Source: an uncultured Vampirovibrio sp. | GTDB lineage: Bacteria > Cyanobacteriota > Vampirovibrionia > Gastranaerophilales > Gastranaerophilaceae | Direction: 5' to 3' | Assembly (NCBI GenBank): GCA_910583725.1 | Contig: CAJTXZ010000002.1 | Coordinates: forward strand, 75,509 to 139,508 | Length of the DNA: 64,000 nt | Part shown: one piece after another, positions 27,904 through 37,692 of the stretch | How the letters are laid out: every line of letters begins with the position of its first letter | How positions within the stretch are numbered: position 1 is the first letter of the stretch | Notes under the pieces: generated by a model | The model's input: only the letters and a program-made list of their open reading frames with translations | What the model was told of the DNA's origin: nothing | Database searches by the model: none | Translations under genes and position numbers: made by a program

Positions 27904-28857
27904 ATGGAAGAATATTCTATAGGAATTGATTTAGGCGGCACAAAGATATTAGCCGGAATTATTGAAAAACAAACAGGAAAAGTTGTTTTTGATGTTAAAA
28001 ATAAGACAAAAAAAGAAAAGGGTAATAAAAAAACAGGCCAAAAAATCCTTGAAACCATTGATGAACTTATAAAAAAATGCGATATACCCAAAAAAGATAT
28101 TGAGTCAATCGGAATAGGTCTTGCAGGACAGGTAGACAGGCAAAACGGAATCTTAATAAATGCTGCAAACCTTGAGTGCAGTGATTTTAATGTTAGAGAA
28201 TTAATTCAAAATAAATTTAATATAAAAACTTTTGTTGGCAATGATGTTGAAGTTGCAGCACTTGGAGAATTAAAATACGGTGCAGGCAAAGGGTTTAAAG
28301 ATATCATATGTATATTTGTCGGCACCGGTATAGGTTCATCCATAATAAAAGACGGCAAAATCCATTACGGGGCAAACGGTTCAGCCGGTGAAATGGGGCA
28401 TATGATAGTAGATTTAAACGGAAGGGCCTGTTCTTGCGGAGGTCATGGCTGCCTTGAAGCTTATGCAAGCAGAAGCGCCATTGAATCAAGAATACTTGGA
28501 GCCGTTAAAAAAGGCAGGAGGTCGATTATTACTGATTTTGCTGATTCATCCTCAATAAGTTCAAAACACATTAAAAAATCTCTTGACGCGAGGGATGAAA
28601 TTGTGACGCAATATGTAAATGAAGCCATAGAATACTTATCTGGCGGCATTGCAAGCGTTATAAACTTTTACAATCCGGAGCTTGTAATCCTTGGCGGGGG
28701 GCTTATACAAAGTATTGATGAATTTTATCTTGGCACAATAAAAAAGTCACGGGCCAAAGCACTTCCTATTCCTGCAAGTGCCGTAAAATTTAAAAAAGCT
28801 GAACTTGGCGATTATTCAGGTGTTATCGGGGCGTCAATGCTTTCTGTAGTGCCTTAA
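27904..28857 (+). CDS. ROK-family sugar kinase (glucokinase-like)
   Basis: Phosphorylates a hexose, probably glucose, with ATP. At 317 residues it carries the N-terminal phosphate loop IGIDLGGTKILAGI, FVGNDVEVAALGE, FVGTGIGSSII, and the ROK signature with zinc-binding GHMIVDLNGRACSCGGHGCLE (shown in parts: GHMIVDL, CSCGGHGCLE). These residues are the mark of glucokinase-type ROK enzymes rather than repressors; no DNA-binding domain precedes it. It is cotranscribed with the acyltransferase gene ten bases upstream. Confidence 0.9.
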   Translation: MEEYSIGIDLGGTKILAGIIEKQTGKVVFDVKNKTKKEKGNKKTGQKILETIDELIKKCDIPKKDIESIGIGLAGQVDRQNGILINAANLECSDFNVRELIQNKFNIKTFVGNDVEVAALGELKYGAGKGFKDIICIFVGTGIGSSIIKDGKIHYGANGSAGEMGHMIVDLNGRACSCGGHGCLEAYASRSAIESRILGAVKKGRRSIITDFADSSSISSKHIKKSLDARDEIVTQYVNEAIEYLSGGIASVINFYNPELVILGGGLIQSIDEFYLGTIKKSRAKALPIPASAVKFKKAELGDYSGVIGASMLSVVP

Positions 28858-28987
28858 AGGGTAGGTAAATATTACTAATTCGTCCTTAGAATATCTTATC
28901 TTCTAAAATTTTACACGCCAGCATAATGTATATTCTTTTGATAATCCAGAATTAATCCATAAAAAAGCATAAATTGGCGAGCTTTAA

Positions 28988-28996
28988 TGCTATAAT
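28988..28996 (+). promoter_or_regulatory. Extended -10 promoter of mfd
   Basis: TGCTATAAT is an extended -10 element. It ends six bases before the mfd ATG at 29003, so the transcript is predicted to be leaderless. No good -35 is present at normal spacing, as expected for the extended class. Confidence 0.75.
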
Positions 28997-29002
28997 CTTT
29001 TT

Positions 29003-32000
29003 ATGCAAAATTCTCTTCAGGAAATTTTTAATAATTTTGATACTGACACGCTTTCAACTTTTTTAAAAAAGAAAGAGGTGGGAATAAGCCTTTGTATGAC
29101 AGGGCTTAACAATCCATTAAGACTTTTAATTCTGAATAAAATTATAAATGTTTACAACAAAAAAGTATTTTTTATTACCCCGAACGAACAGTCTGCACTA
29201 AAATACAGCCAGGATTTAGAATCAATTTTTAACATTAACGCTAAAATTTTTCCTTTTCAGGAAATAAACCCTTATGAAGATATTGACAGGAATTATTATA
29301 TTTATCAGGAGCAGGTGGATGCACTAATGGGCGGGCATTCTCTTGTAATTGCACCTGTAAGAACGCTTTTAGAGAAATTTCCTGACAGAAATTTTTATAA
29401 TAAAAACTCCTTTGAAATTAAAAAAAATGATGAGATTGATTATGCTAAAACCATTGAAAGACTTGTATCTTTAGGGTATAAGAGGGTTCCTATGGCAATG
29501 GATGCTGGCGAATTTTCAGTTAAGGGTGATATTTTAGATATTTTTACGCTTTATTCATCACCTGTCAGGATAGAATTTTTTGCTGATACTGTTGAAGATA
29601 TCAGAATGTTTGACCCAAATACGCAAAAAAGTTTTAAAAAACTTGACAGCATAACGGTTTATCCTCTGCATAAATTTTTGCTTGATGATGAAATTAAGGC
29701 AGGCTTTAAGAATAAACTCTACAGGGAATTGGAAAAATTTGGCGAAAATGAAGTTTTAGACTTGCTTTTTGGCGAAGTCACAGAAAAGATTCACAATGAA
29801 GATTATTTTGAGGGGATAGAATATTATCAAAGCTACCTAAACAAAGACCTGGTGCCTGTTTTAGAGTTTTTTAAAGATTATATTTTAATATATGATGATA
29901 CGGCACAAATCAATGCAAAGTTTGAAAACCTTGATAATGAGATGATTACAGCCTATCAGGCAAATTTGGCATCAAATTTAAAACTGCCCTTAATGTCTAA
30001 AAACCACACAACATTTGAAGAATACAAAAAAGAAATTCAAAAATTTAAAAGGATTGGATTTGATGTATTTTTAGAAAATTTTGAAGGCGATAACCTAGGC
30101 TATTATGGTATTTCAGACAATTCATTCAGAGATAAATTAATAGAGTTCAACTCAAGCTTGCCGCCTTTTTTCTCATCCTCAGCGGATGAAATCACTAATT
30201 TTATTAACAAAGAGCTTAAGGCCGGTTCAAAGATTTTTATATGCACAAATTACCCAAAAAGGCTTAGTGAAATTTTAAAAGAGTTTGAAATTTATTCTGA
30301 GGATATTTATATTTTGCCTTCTTTAACCTCAGGCGGAGGAATTATCGAGGAGGCTGAAAACGGTGCCCGGTGGGTATTTTTATCAGATAAGGAGCTTTTT
30401 AACAAAAGATCCAAAGACATAACAAGCCGAAAATACTCATCAAATAAGCAATCGCAAGATTATATTGATTCTATTAACGATATTATGGAGAATGAATTTG
30501 TGGTTCATTCTATCCATGGAATAGGTATATTTAAAGGACTCCGAAAGGAAGAGATGGACGGGGCTTTGAAGGATTATCTTGAAATAGAATTTCAGGGCGG
30601 CGATAAGCTTTTTATGCCGGCAGAGCAGATAAACCTTCTTTACCGCTACAGAGGCGGAGGAAGCGCTAAGCCGAAGCTTTCAAAGATGGGCGGAGCGGCT
30701 TGGGAAAATACCAAGAATAAGGCAAAGGGCGAAGTTAAAGAAATTGCATATGATTTATTAAAGCTTTACGCTAAGCGTGAAATGTCCACTGGTATTGCGT
30801 TTGAGCCCGACACAACATGGCAGTATGAGATGGAGGATGCGTTTGAATACACCGAAACCCCCGATCAGATGCAGGCTATCATTGATACAAAAAATGATAT
30901 GGAAAATTCAAAGCCCATGGATAGGCTTATTTGCGCGGATGTAGGCTTTGGAAAAACCGAAGTTGCAATCAGGGCAATATTTAAGGCTGTTATGTCCGGC
31001 AAACAGGCCGCTATGATTGCACCTACGACCATCCTTGCCCTGCAGCATTACCAAACAATTCAGGAAAGGTTTAAGCCTTTTTCTGTAAATGTTCAGCTTT
31101 TATCAAGGTTTAAGAGCCCTAAAGAGCGTAAAGAGACAATAAAGATGCTGGCTGATGGCACATGCGATGTTGTAATAGGCACGCACAGCCTGCTTTTTGA
31201 CCGTGAATTTCAGAATTTGGGACTTCTTGTGATTGATGAAGAGCACAAATTCGGCGTAGCACATAAGGAAAAGCTGAAACGCTTCCGTGAAAACATTGAT
31301 ATACTTTCAATGTCAGCAACACCAATCCCCAGAACGCTGAATATGGCACTATCTAACCTGAAAAATATGTCATTAATCAATACAGCACCGAAAAACAGGC
31401 TTCCTGTAAAAACGTATGTCGGAGAGTTTAATGAAGCACTTTTGAAGAACGCCGTCAATCACGAACTTCAGCGCGACGGTCAGGTCTTTTTCGTGCACAA
31501 CCGCGTAGAGAGCATATTTACGGTGGCTCAATATCTTAAAAACCTGCTTCCTAACGCGAAAATAGCCGTGGCGCATGGACAGATGAAAGAACAGGAACTT
31601 GAGAAAATAATGTATGATTTTGCCCAAAAGGCTTATGACATCCTGGTTTGCACCACAATAATAGAATCAGGGCTTGATATTTCAAACGCAAACACAATAA
31701 TAGTAAATGATTCAGACCGTTTTGGCTTGGCACAGCTTTATCAATTGAGAGGAAGAGTCGGAAGGTCTGACAGGCAGGCGTTTTGCTACTGTTTCTATAA
31801 AAAATCCAAAGAATTAAGCCAGGATGCTTTTAAGAGGCTTTCTGCCATAAAAGACTTTACCAGCCTGGGTTCTGGGTATCATATAGCCCTAAGAGACATT
31901 GAAATCAGGGGTGTTGGGAATATATTAGGCGCAAAACAGCACGGACATATGATAAATGTGGGTTTTGACACCTATGTAAATTTGCTTGAAGAGTGCGTAA

Positions 32001-32557
32001 ATGAATTAAAAAACCAAAAAGCCTTACCAGGTAAGGATTTAAGACAAGAAGACAGTGAAAATAAGCATGAGCCCTGCATTGTGGATATTAAGGCAACAGC
32101 ATATATTCCGGATGAATGGGTGGGCTCATATGAACAAAAAATGCTTGAATACAAGCGTTTAGCAGATGTTAAGAGCATTGCAGAGCTTGAAAATATGGCT
32201 TCAAGCCTAAGAGACAGGTTTTCAAAGCTGCCTGAAAGCGTTGAAAACTTAATAAAATTAATACGTTTGAGGCTTTTAGGGAGCAGTGTTAATATTACAC
32301 AAATAAGAGAAACACCCGACAATATAAGGATTTACAGCCCATTTACCATGCAGGAGTGGCTTCTTTTAAAAAGAAAGATTGATTTAAATATTACAAAATA
32401 TTTTCAATGGACAAAACCGCCAAAGTCAGTGAAGAACGCTAAAGGCATACTTTTGATGAAAAAAGCAAACATGAATTTTGATGAAATATTTAACATATTG
32501 GCGGATTTGTTTTATTATATATCTGGTATTATATTGGAATTTAAAACAAAATCTTAA
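29003..32557 (+). CDS. mfd: Transcription-repair coupling factor
   Basis: Recognises RNA polymerase stalled at DNA lesions, displaces it by translocation and recruits UvrA. At 1184 residues it is full length. An N-terminal UvrB-like region (FPFQEINPYED) leads to the RNA polymerase-interacting domain (FVVHSIHGIGIFKGL near 495). The RecG-type motor has ADVGFGKTEVAIRA near 645, DEEHKFGV near 745, SATPIPRTLNMAL and QLRGRVGRSDRQA. A TRCF C-terminal domain closes it (AYIPDEWVGS, EYKRLADVKS). All ATPase motifs are intact. The following lipoprotein gene starts 16 bases later and may share its transcript. Confidence 0.97.
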   Translation: MQNSLQEIFNNFDTDTLSTFLKKKEVGISLCMTGLNNPLRLLILNKIINVYNKKVFFITPNEQSALKYSQDLESIFNINAKIFPFQEINPYEDIDRNYYIYQEQVDALMGGHSLVIAPVRTLLEKFPDRNFYNKNSFEIKKNDEIDYAKTIERLVSLGYKRVPMAMDAGEFSVKGDILDIFTLYSSPVRIEFFADTVEDIRMFDPNTQKSFKKLDSITVYPLHKFLLDDEIKAGFKNKLYRELEKFGENEVLDLLFGEVTEKIHNEDYFEGIEYYQSYLNKDLVPVLEFFKDYILIYDDTAQINAKFENLDNEMITAYQANLASNLKLPLMSKNHTTFEEYKKEIQKFKRIGFDVFLENFEGDNLGYYGISDNSFRDKLIEFNSSLPPFFSSSADEITNFINKELKAGSKIFICTNYPKRLSEILKEFEIYSEDIYILPSLTSGGGIIEEAENGARWVFLSDKELFNKRSKDITSRKYSSNKQSQDYIDSINDIMENEFVVHSIHGIGIFKGLRKEEMDGALKDYLEIEFQGGDKLFMPAEQINLLYRYRGGGSAKPKLSKMGGAAWENTKNKAKGEVKEIAYDLLKLYAKREMSTGIAFEPDTTWQYEMEDAFEYTETPDQMQAIIDTKNDMENSKPMDRLICADVGFGKTEVAIRAIFKAVMSGKQAAMIAPTTILALQHYQTIQERFKPFSVNVQLLSRFKSPKERKETIKMLADGTCDVVIGTHSLLFDREFQNLGLLVIDEEHKFGVAHKEKLKRFRENIDILSMSATPIPRTLNMALSNLKNMSLINTAPKNRLPVKTYVGEFNEALLKNAVNHELQRDGQVFFVHNRVESIFTVAQYLKNLLPNAKIAVAHGQMKEQELEKIMYDFAQKAYDILVCTTIIESGLDISNANTIIVNDSDRFGLAQLYQLRGRVGRSDRQAFCYCFYKKSKELSQDAFKRLSAIKDFTSLGSGYHIALRDIEIRGVGNILGAKQHGHMINVGFDTYVNLLEECVNELKNQKALPGKDLRQEDSENKHEPCIVDIKATAYIPDEWVGSYEQKMLEYKRLADVKSIAELENMASSLRDRFSKLPESVENLIKLIRLRLLGSSVNITQIRETPDNIRIYSPFTMQEWLLLKRKIDLNITKYFQWTKPPKSVKNAKGILLMKKANMNFDEIFNILADLFYYISGIILEFKTKS

Positions 32558-32573
32558 AAAAGAGGAGAAATTT

Positions 32574-33731
32574 ATGAAATTATTAAAATCCTTGCTTATT
32601 GCAGGACTATCGGTTGGTTTATTAACAGGCTGTGCGCTTAATAAGACAGCTATTATTACAGTAAACGGCGAACCTATTACAAAGGCACAATATGAAGAAG
32701 TATTAAAAAGACAAACACAAAATCCGCAGTTCCAGCAACTGGGCCCCGAAGCAAAAGACCCCAACGGTTTTATGATGCTTATGGCAAAGGACAGGATTAC
32801 AAATGAATTAATCGTAAAAACACTGTTAGAACAGCAGGTAAAAGAGCACAAAATCACTGTTAGCGAAGATGATATCAAAGCAAAAAGAAAAGAGATTGCT
32901 GATAAATTAGGCTCAGAAGAAAGATTGCAGGAAGTTTTAAAACAAAACAATGTAACAGAAAGCCAACTTAGGGATGATTTAATCAATGAAATTAAGGTAG
33001 ATAAGCTTGTAACGGCAACAAGCGATGTTAAGGTTTCTGATAAAGATGTTGCTGATTTTTATAACAAAAACAAGCCTTCATTTAACCGTCCGGAGACTGT
33101 TAAAGCTTCACATATCTTAATAGAAGCAAACGCTGATAAAATTAAGCAGGATATAATTAATGCCGATAAGAACGGTAAATTAACTGCTCAGGAAATTGAT
33201 AAAAAAGTTAAAGAAAAATTAGACGAAAAAATGGCTCTTGCAAAGAAAGTAAGAGAAGAAGCAGCAAAGGCACCGGATAAATTTGCAGAACTTGCTAAAA
33301 AATATTCTGATGATAAAGTTTCAGGTGCAAATGGCGGAGACTTAGGTTATTTCCCAAGAGAAGCTATGGTAAAACCCTTCTCTGATGCTGCTTTCAGCCT
33401 AAAACCAAACACTGTTTCACAGGTTGTAGTTTCAGAATTCGGCAACCATATAATTATTGTAAAAGATAGAGCAGCAAAGGGTTTACAGCCATTAGACAAG
33501 GTTAAGGATGAAATTAAGGCTTACCTTGAACAACAAAAGAAAATTGCTGCACTGCAAAAATTATTTGAAGGCTTGAAGGCCACTGCAAAAGTTGAATATA
33601 TCGACCAAAGCTTTAATCCTGAAAATATTCAAAAAGCAATAAGGGAGGATATGCAAAGAAAACAGCAGCAGGCACAGCAACAGGCTCAGCCCGGACAATC
33701 TGCACCAATGACACCGGCAGCTCAAAACTAA
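32574..33731 (+). CDS. PpiC-type peptidyl-prolyl isomerase lipoprotein
   Basis: Envelope foldase of 385 residues. The ATG at 32574 follows AGAGGAG at ideal spacing and opens a lipoprotein signal peptide with lipobox LLTGC, so I reject the longer frame from 32478, which overlaps mfd. A SurA-like N-terminal helical region (EPITKAQYEEVLKR) is followed by a parvulin domain at about 185-300 (KASHILIEAN, GGDLGYFPREAMVKPF, SEFGNHIIIVKDR). The tail is Gln-rich. It probably helps secreted or outer-membrane proteins fold. It precedes the lipid A genes, separated by a terminator. Confidence 0.93.
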   Translation: MKLLKSLLIAGLSVGLLTGCALNKTAIITVNGEPITKAQYEEVLKRQTQNPQFQQLGPEAKDPNGFMMLMAKDRITNELIVKTLLEQQVKEHKITVSEDDIKAKRKEIADKLGSEERLQEVLKQNNVTESQLRDDLINEIKVDKLVTATSDVKVSDKDVADFYNKNKPSFNRPETVKASHILIEANADKIKQDIINADKNGKLTAQEIDKKVKEKLDEKMALAKKVREEAAKAPDKFAELAKKYSDDKVSGANGGDLGYFPREAMVKPFSDAAFSLKPNTVSQVVVSEFGNHIIIVKDRAAKGLQPLDKVKDEIKAYLEQQKKIAALQKLFEGLKATAKVEYIDQSFNPENIQKAIREDMQRKQQQAQQQAQPGQSAPMTPAAQN

Positions 33732-33758
33732 GTATTAATTAAAATTTTATGATAATAT

Positions 33759-33802
33759 AAAGCCATTCTTAACAACAAAAGAATGGCTTTTGTATTTTTT
33801 TT
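33759..33802 (+). terminator. Intrinsic terminator after PPIase gene
   Basis: AAAGCCATTCTT (33759-33770) and AAGAATGGCTTT (33779-33790) form a perfect 12-bp stem, followed by a T-rich run. It separates the mfd-PPIase unit from the lipopolysaccharide genes. Confidence 0.95.
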
Positions 33803-33852
33803 CTAGTGTCTGTAATTAAACAAAACAGATTTAAAAAAAAAGGAGGATTAAT

Positions 33853-34317
33853 TTGGGTAAAGTTATAGAACAAAATAAAATTGAAGAGGTTGTAAATCAC
33901 ATAAAGAAGCAAAATAAGACCATTGTTGCAACGAACGGATGTTTTGATATTTTGCATGTGGGCCATGTTAGATATCTTAAAAAAAGTAAAAGTTTTGGAG
34001 ATGTTTTAATTGTAGGTTTAAATTCTGATGTTTCGGTAAAGTCAATTAAAGGCCCCAGCAGGCCCATTAACAACGAAGACGACAGGGCTGAAATTCTGTG
34101 TGCACTAAATTCGGTTGATTATGTTGTACTTTTTGATGAGGATTCGCCAAAGAATCTGCTTGAAAAAATTAAGCCGAATGTTTACACAAAAGGGGCTGAT
34201 TATACTTTAAATACGCTGCCTGAAGCGGATGTAATACTTAAAAATAACGGCTGGATTGAATTTATAGATTTTGTCGAAGGAAAGTCAACAACAAAAATCA
34301 TCGACAAAATAAAATAA
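33853..34317 (+). CDS. rfaE2: Heptose 1-phosphate adenylyltransferase (HldE C-terminal type)
   Basis: Transfers AMP to D-glycero-beta-D-manno-heptose 1-phosphate, making ADP-heptose for the LPS core. At 154 residues it is a stand-alone nucleotidyltransferase with TNGCFDILHVGHVRYL (the HxGH motif), LNSDVSVKSIKGPSRPI, KGADYTLNTLPE and STTKIIDKIK. The kinase half that is often fused is absent from the window. The start is TTG at 33853, fixed by a perfect AGGAGG six bases upstream. Closely related cytidylyltransferases exist, but the C-terminal block favours the heptose enzyme. Confidence 0.87.
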   Translation: MGKVIEQNKIEEVVNHIKKQNKTIVATNGCFDILHVGHVRYLKKSKSFGDVLIVGLNSDVSVKSIKGPSRPINNEDDRAEILCALNSVDYVVLFDEDSPKNLLEKIKPNVYTKGADYTLNTLPEADVILKNNGWIEFIDFVEGKSTTKIIDKIK

Positions 34318-34372
34318 TTGTAATAAAATAGACTTATAATTTTCATGGGCAAAAGAGAGGAGACTATAAAAC

Positions 34373-35482
34373 GTGAGTTCTAAAACTTTTACACAAGAAG
34401 AAATTTCCCAATTTGTAGACGGCTTGTTAACAAAAACGGTTGATTGCACTATAAATAAAGTTGCTCCGCCTTTGTTAGCGGATGAAAATTCTCTCGCGCT
34501 TGCCCTTGGAGAGGATGAGATTGAGAATCTGGCAAAAACAAAGGCCAAGTGCGCACTTGTGCCACTCGGGGTAAATTTTGACAACCTTTCAACAATTGAG
34601 GTTGAGCGCCCAAGGCTTGCTATGATGAAATTATTAAACCTCTTTTATGAAGGGCCCGATGCTGCAGTTGGCATTCACCCGAGTGCTGTTATTCATCCCG
34701 ATGCTAAAATCGGCAAAGATGTTTCAATAGGTCCAAATGTCACTATTTCACGCGGGGCTGAAATAGGTGATGGCAGCAAACTTTTAGCAAATGTTTATGT
34801 AGGAAAATTTGCCAAAATCGGCAAAAACTGCTTGTTTCACCCCGGTGTAAATATAGGCGATTTTATTCATTTCGGCAACAACTGCATAATTCACCACGGC
34901 GCAAGCATTGGGGCTGATGGTTTCAGTTTTGTTACAGAAAAGCCCGATAACATTGAAACAGCAAGAAAAGAAGGTGAAATCAAGGGCGATAAGACAGGGC
35001 AAAAAGTGTTTAAAATCCCTTCATTAGGGTCTGTTGTGATTGAGGATGATGTTGAAATTGGTGCAAACACAACAATAGACAGAGGAACAATAGAAAATAC
35101 GACAATCGGGGCACAGACAAAGATTGATAACCTCGTTATGATTGGACACAACTGCAAAGTAGGCAGGGCCTGCATGATAGTTTCTCAGGTAGGGATTGCA
35201 GGAAGCTGCACAATAGGCGATAGGGTTGTTATCGCAGGCCAGGCAGGTTTGGCTGATCATATAAAGATAGGTTCAGACTCCATAATTCTTGCCCAGTCAG
35301 GCGTTACAAAATCACACCCAGCAAGGTCTGTACTTATGGGTGCACCTGCTGTTCCAAGAAAAGACTTCTTAAAGAGGATGAAATACCTCAGCGAAGCAGA
35401 AGTTATGGTTCAAAAATATAAAAAATACCAGCATTTATTAGAAGATTATGAGAAATTTTTAAATGAAGACGCTAAAATCTAG
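34373..35482 (+). CDS. lpxD: UDP-3-O-acylglucosamine N-acyltransferase
   Basis: Third step of lipid A synthesis: adds a hydroxyacyl chain from ACP to UDP-3-O-acylglucosamine. At 369 residues it has an N-terminal uridine-binding domain, then a left-handed beta helix of hexapeptide repeats (IHPDAKIGKDVSIGPNVT onwards). The catalytic-His region is GDFIHFGNNCIIHHGASIG near 163-181, and the C-terminal part is helical. The start is GTG at 34373 after AGAGAGGAGA. The stop overlaps the lpxC start by 20 bases, so translation is coupled. Confidence 0.95.
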   Translation: MSSKTFTQEEISQFVDGLLTKTVDCTINKVAPPLLADENSLALALGEDEIENLAKTKAKCALVPLGVNFDNLSTIEVERPRLAMMKLLNLFYEGPDAAVGIHPSAVIHPDAKIGKDVSIGPNVTISRGAEIGDGSKLLANVYVGKFAKIGKNCLFHPGVNIGDFIHFGNNCIIHHGASIGADGFSFVTEKPDNIETARKEGEIKGDKTGQKVFKIPSLGSVVIEDDVEIGANTTIDRGTIENTTIGAQTKIDNLVMIGHNCKVGRACMIVSQVGIAGSCTIGDRVVIAGQAGLADHIKIGSDSIILAQSGVTKSHPARSVLMGAPAVPRKDFLKRMKYLSEAEVMVQKYKKYQHLLEDYEKFLNEDAKI

Positions 35483-36317
35483 TTTTAATATCAAGGGTGT
35501 CGGCTTAATGTCGGGCATTGAGTTTGAGGTTGAAATTAAACCAACTGAGGCCAAAGGAATTTATTTTACCTGCGGTGATAAAAAAATTCAGGCAAATACA
35601 GATAATGTCGTATCGTCAGATCATTGTGTGGTTGTTGCAAACATCAATGAGGGAGCCGATTTTAAAGTTGCCCTTATAGAACATTTTATGGCAGCCTGTG
35701 CAATATGCAATATTGACGGCTTGGAGATGAATTTTAAAAACCCTGGAGTTAACGTACCGCTTTATGAAGTACCTATACTTGACGGCTCATCAAAGGTTTG
35801 GGTTGAAGAATTCAACAAAGCGGGCTATCGGGGAGATGAGGATAATTATCCTGTCTTAAATTCGCCTGTTGTGTTTGAGAAAGACAGAAGCACAGTTGCA
35901 ATTTTACCAAGCGAACACAAGACAAAAATAAGCTATATGGTGAATTTTAACCATCCTGATTTATCAAACAGATGGTCAGTGCTTGAAATTGATAAAAATC
36001 TTGATGAAATAACCGGAGCAAGGACTTTCGGGTATTTAAAAGACCTTGAAACATTTCAAAAAATGGGACTTTCAAAGGGCGTTACGATAGATAACACTGT
36101 GGGCCTTACAGAAGATGGCTATACAACTGATTTAAGGAGCCAATACGAGCCTAATAAGCATAAAATTCTTGATATTATTGGCGACTTGTATTTAACAGGA
36201 ATTAACCCCTTAAAGATGAGTGCCAATATTATTGTAAAAGAGGCAGGACATGCTCTTCATATTGAGGCTGCAAAATTGATGAAAAAAAGCTTTGCCAAAG
36301 AAATGAGTAGGGTTTAG
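35463..36317 (+). CDS. lpxC: UDP-3-O-acyl-N-acetylglucosamine deacetylase
   Basis: Zinc-dependent, committed step of lipid A synthesis. At 284 residues it is near the usual length. Zinc ligands are the His in ALIEHFMAA near residue 78 and the His/Asp in HKILDIIGDL near 236-240; GHALHIE holds the general-acid His, and GARTFGY is conserved. The first motif reads GVGLMSG, with Met where most LpxC have His (GLHSG). It starts inside lpxD. Although named a deacetylase of the second step, it sits after lpxD, which is common. Confidence 0.95.
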   Translation: MKTLKSSFNIKGVGLMSGIEFEVEIKPTEAKGIYFTCGDKKIQANTDNVVSSDHCVVVANINEGADFKVALIEHFMAACAICNIDGLEMNFKNPGVNVPLYEVPILDGSSKVWVEEFNKAGYRGDEDNYPVLNSPVVFEKDRSTVAILPSEHKTKISYMVNFNHPDLSNRWSVLEIDKNLDEITGARTFGYLKDLETFQKMGLSKGVTIDNTVGLTEDGYTTDLRSQYEPNKHKILDIIGDLYLTGINPLKMSANIIVKEAGHALHIEAAKLMKKSFAKEMSRV

Positions 36318-36401
36318 ATTTTGCTCAGGGTTTTAAAATAAAGTTTTGGGCAGAATTTTGGGCGGGGTTTTAATTTAAAAATAATTTAACAGGAGATAAA
36401 G

Positions 36402-36851
36402 ATGTCAGATACAATAGTTAAGCCGATTTCTATGGATATTATGGAAATTATGGAGATGATTCCGCACAGATATCCGTTTTTATTGGTAGACAGAATTACA
36501 GAATGCATTCCTGGCGAATATTCAAAGGGATATAAGAATTTGACTGCAAATGAGATGTTTTTTAACGGGCATTTCCCAAACAATCCTATTATGCCGGGGG
36601 TTTTACAGATTGAAGCTATGGCACAAAATGCAGCACCTATTCTTTTGACATTAGACCAATACAAGGGAAAACTTGCGCTCTTTGCAGGAATTGACCATGC
36701 CAGATTTAAAAATATTGTAAGGCCTGGTGACAGATTTGATATGGAAACAAGGATGACAAAAATAAAAGGGCCGGTTGCAAAATGTGAAGCGAAAGGTTTT
36801 GTTGACGGCAAGCTTTGTGTGGAAGCAGAAATTACGATAGCCCTAAAATAG
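36402..36851 (+). CDS. fabZ: 3-hydroxyacyl-[acyl-carrier-protein] dehydratase
   Basis: Dehydrates 3-hydroxyacyl-ACP in fatty acid elongation, competing with LpxA/LpxD for hydroxyacyl-ACP. At 149 residues it is a single hot-dog fold with IPHRYPFLLVDRI, catalytic NGHFPNNPIMPGVLQIEAMAQ (shown in parts: NGHFPNNPIMPG, VLQIEAMAQ) and GIDHARFKNIVRPGD. AGGAG precedes the ATG. Its place between lpxC and lpxA is the well-known fabZ-lpxA linkage. Confidence 0.97.
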   Translation: MSDTIVKPISMDIMEIMEMIPHRYPFLLVDRITECIPGEYSKGYKNLTANEMFFNGHFPNNPIMPGVLQIEAMAQNAAPILLTLDQYKGKLALFAGIDHARFKNIVRPGDRFDMETRMTKIKGPVAKCEAKGFVDGKLCVEAEITIALK

Positions 36852-36864
36852 AAAGTGTGAAAAA

Positions 36865-37692
36865 ATGCCAGCTCTTAATAATATACATAAGACAGCAATA
36901 ATTGATGAAAGCGCAAAGATTGCGCCGGATGTTGAAATAGGCCCTAATGTTGTTATAGGAAAAGATGTAACAATTGAAAAAGGGGTAACAATTGGTGCAA
37001 ATGCGCATATAGAATATGCTGAAATTGGCGAAGGGACAAGAATTTCACCGTTTGCTTCAATCGGAGGCGAGCCGCAAGATTTAGGGTACAAGGGAGAGCC
37101 GACAAAAGTTGTTATCGGCAAAAACTGCTGGATTAGAGAGTTTGCAACAATAAACAGAGCGTCCGGCGAAAACGGGGTAACAAAAATAGGCAATAAGTGT
37201 ATGCTTATGGCATATGCCCACGTTGCACACAATTGCGTGCTTGAAGATGAAGTAATTATGGCAAACGCAGCAACGATTGGGGGACACACGCACGTTGGTT
37301 TCGGTGCTTTTTTGGGCGGCTTAAGTGTGTATCACCAGAATGTCAGGGTTGGTGAAATGGCAATAGTGTCAGGGGCTTCAGCCACAAGACAAGATATTCT
37401 TCCATATTCAAAATCAGAAGGAATTCCGCCGATTGTACGTGATGTTAATGCTATCGGCCTAAGAAGAAGAGGGGTAGATAAGGCCTCCAGAGATGCTATA
37501 CATAAGGCTATCAGGATATTAAAAAATCCTGAACTAAACACAACAATGGCACTTGATGAGATTGACAAGACGGTTGAAAAGAATGAATATGTGAATAAAC
37601 TTGTAGAATTTATCAAGACATCAAAAAGGGGTGTGTGCATAAAATCAAACAAGGATGTTTATATGAATGTAAACACCGGGGAGGAAATATAG
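36865..37692 (+). CDS. lpxA: Acyl-[ACP]-UDP-N-acetylglucosamine O-acyltransferase
   Basis: First step of lipid A synthesis in the cytoplasm. At 275 residues it is a left-handed beta-helix trimer type with hexapeptide repeats from residue 4. The catalytic His lies in LMAYAHVAHNC near 115, and the acyl-selecting region contains GGHTHVGFGAFLGG. The C-terminal helical domain follows GLRRRGVDKASR. It begins 13 bases after fabZ and its stop abuts the next start. Confidence 0.96.
   Translation: MPALNNIHKTAIIDESAKIAPDVEIGPNVVIGKDVTIEKGVTIGANAHIEYAEIGEGTRISPFASIGGEPQDLGYKGEPTKVVIGKNCWIREFATINRASGENGVTKIGNKCMLMAYAHVAHNCVLEDEVIMANAATIGGHTHVGFGAFLGGLSVYHQNVRVGEMAIVSGASATRQDILPYSKSEGIPPIVRDVNAIGLRRRGVDKASRDAIHKAIRILKNPELNTTMALDEIDKTVEKNEYVNKLVEFIKTSKRGVCIKSNKDVYMNVNTGEEI

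Noticed and set aside
32478..32573. Upstream in-frame extension of the PPIase lipoprotein gene
   Set aside because: It overlaps the end of mfd, lacks a ribosome site and would bury the lipoprotein signal peptide; ATG 32574 with AGAGGAG is far better.
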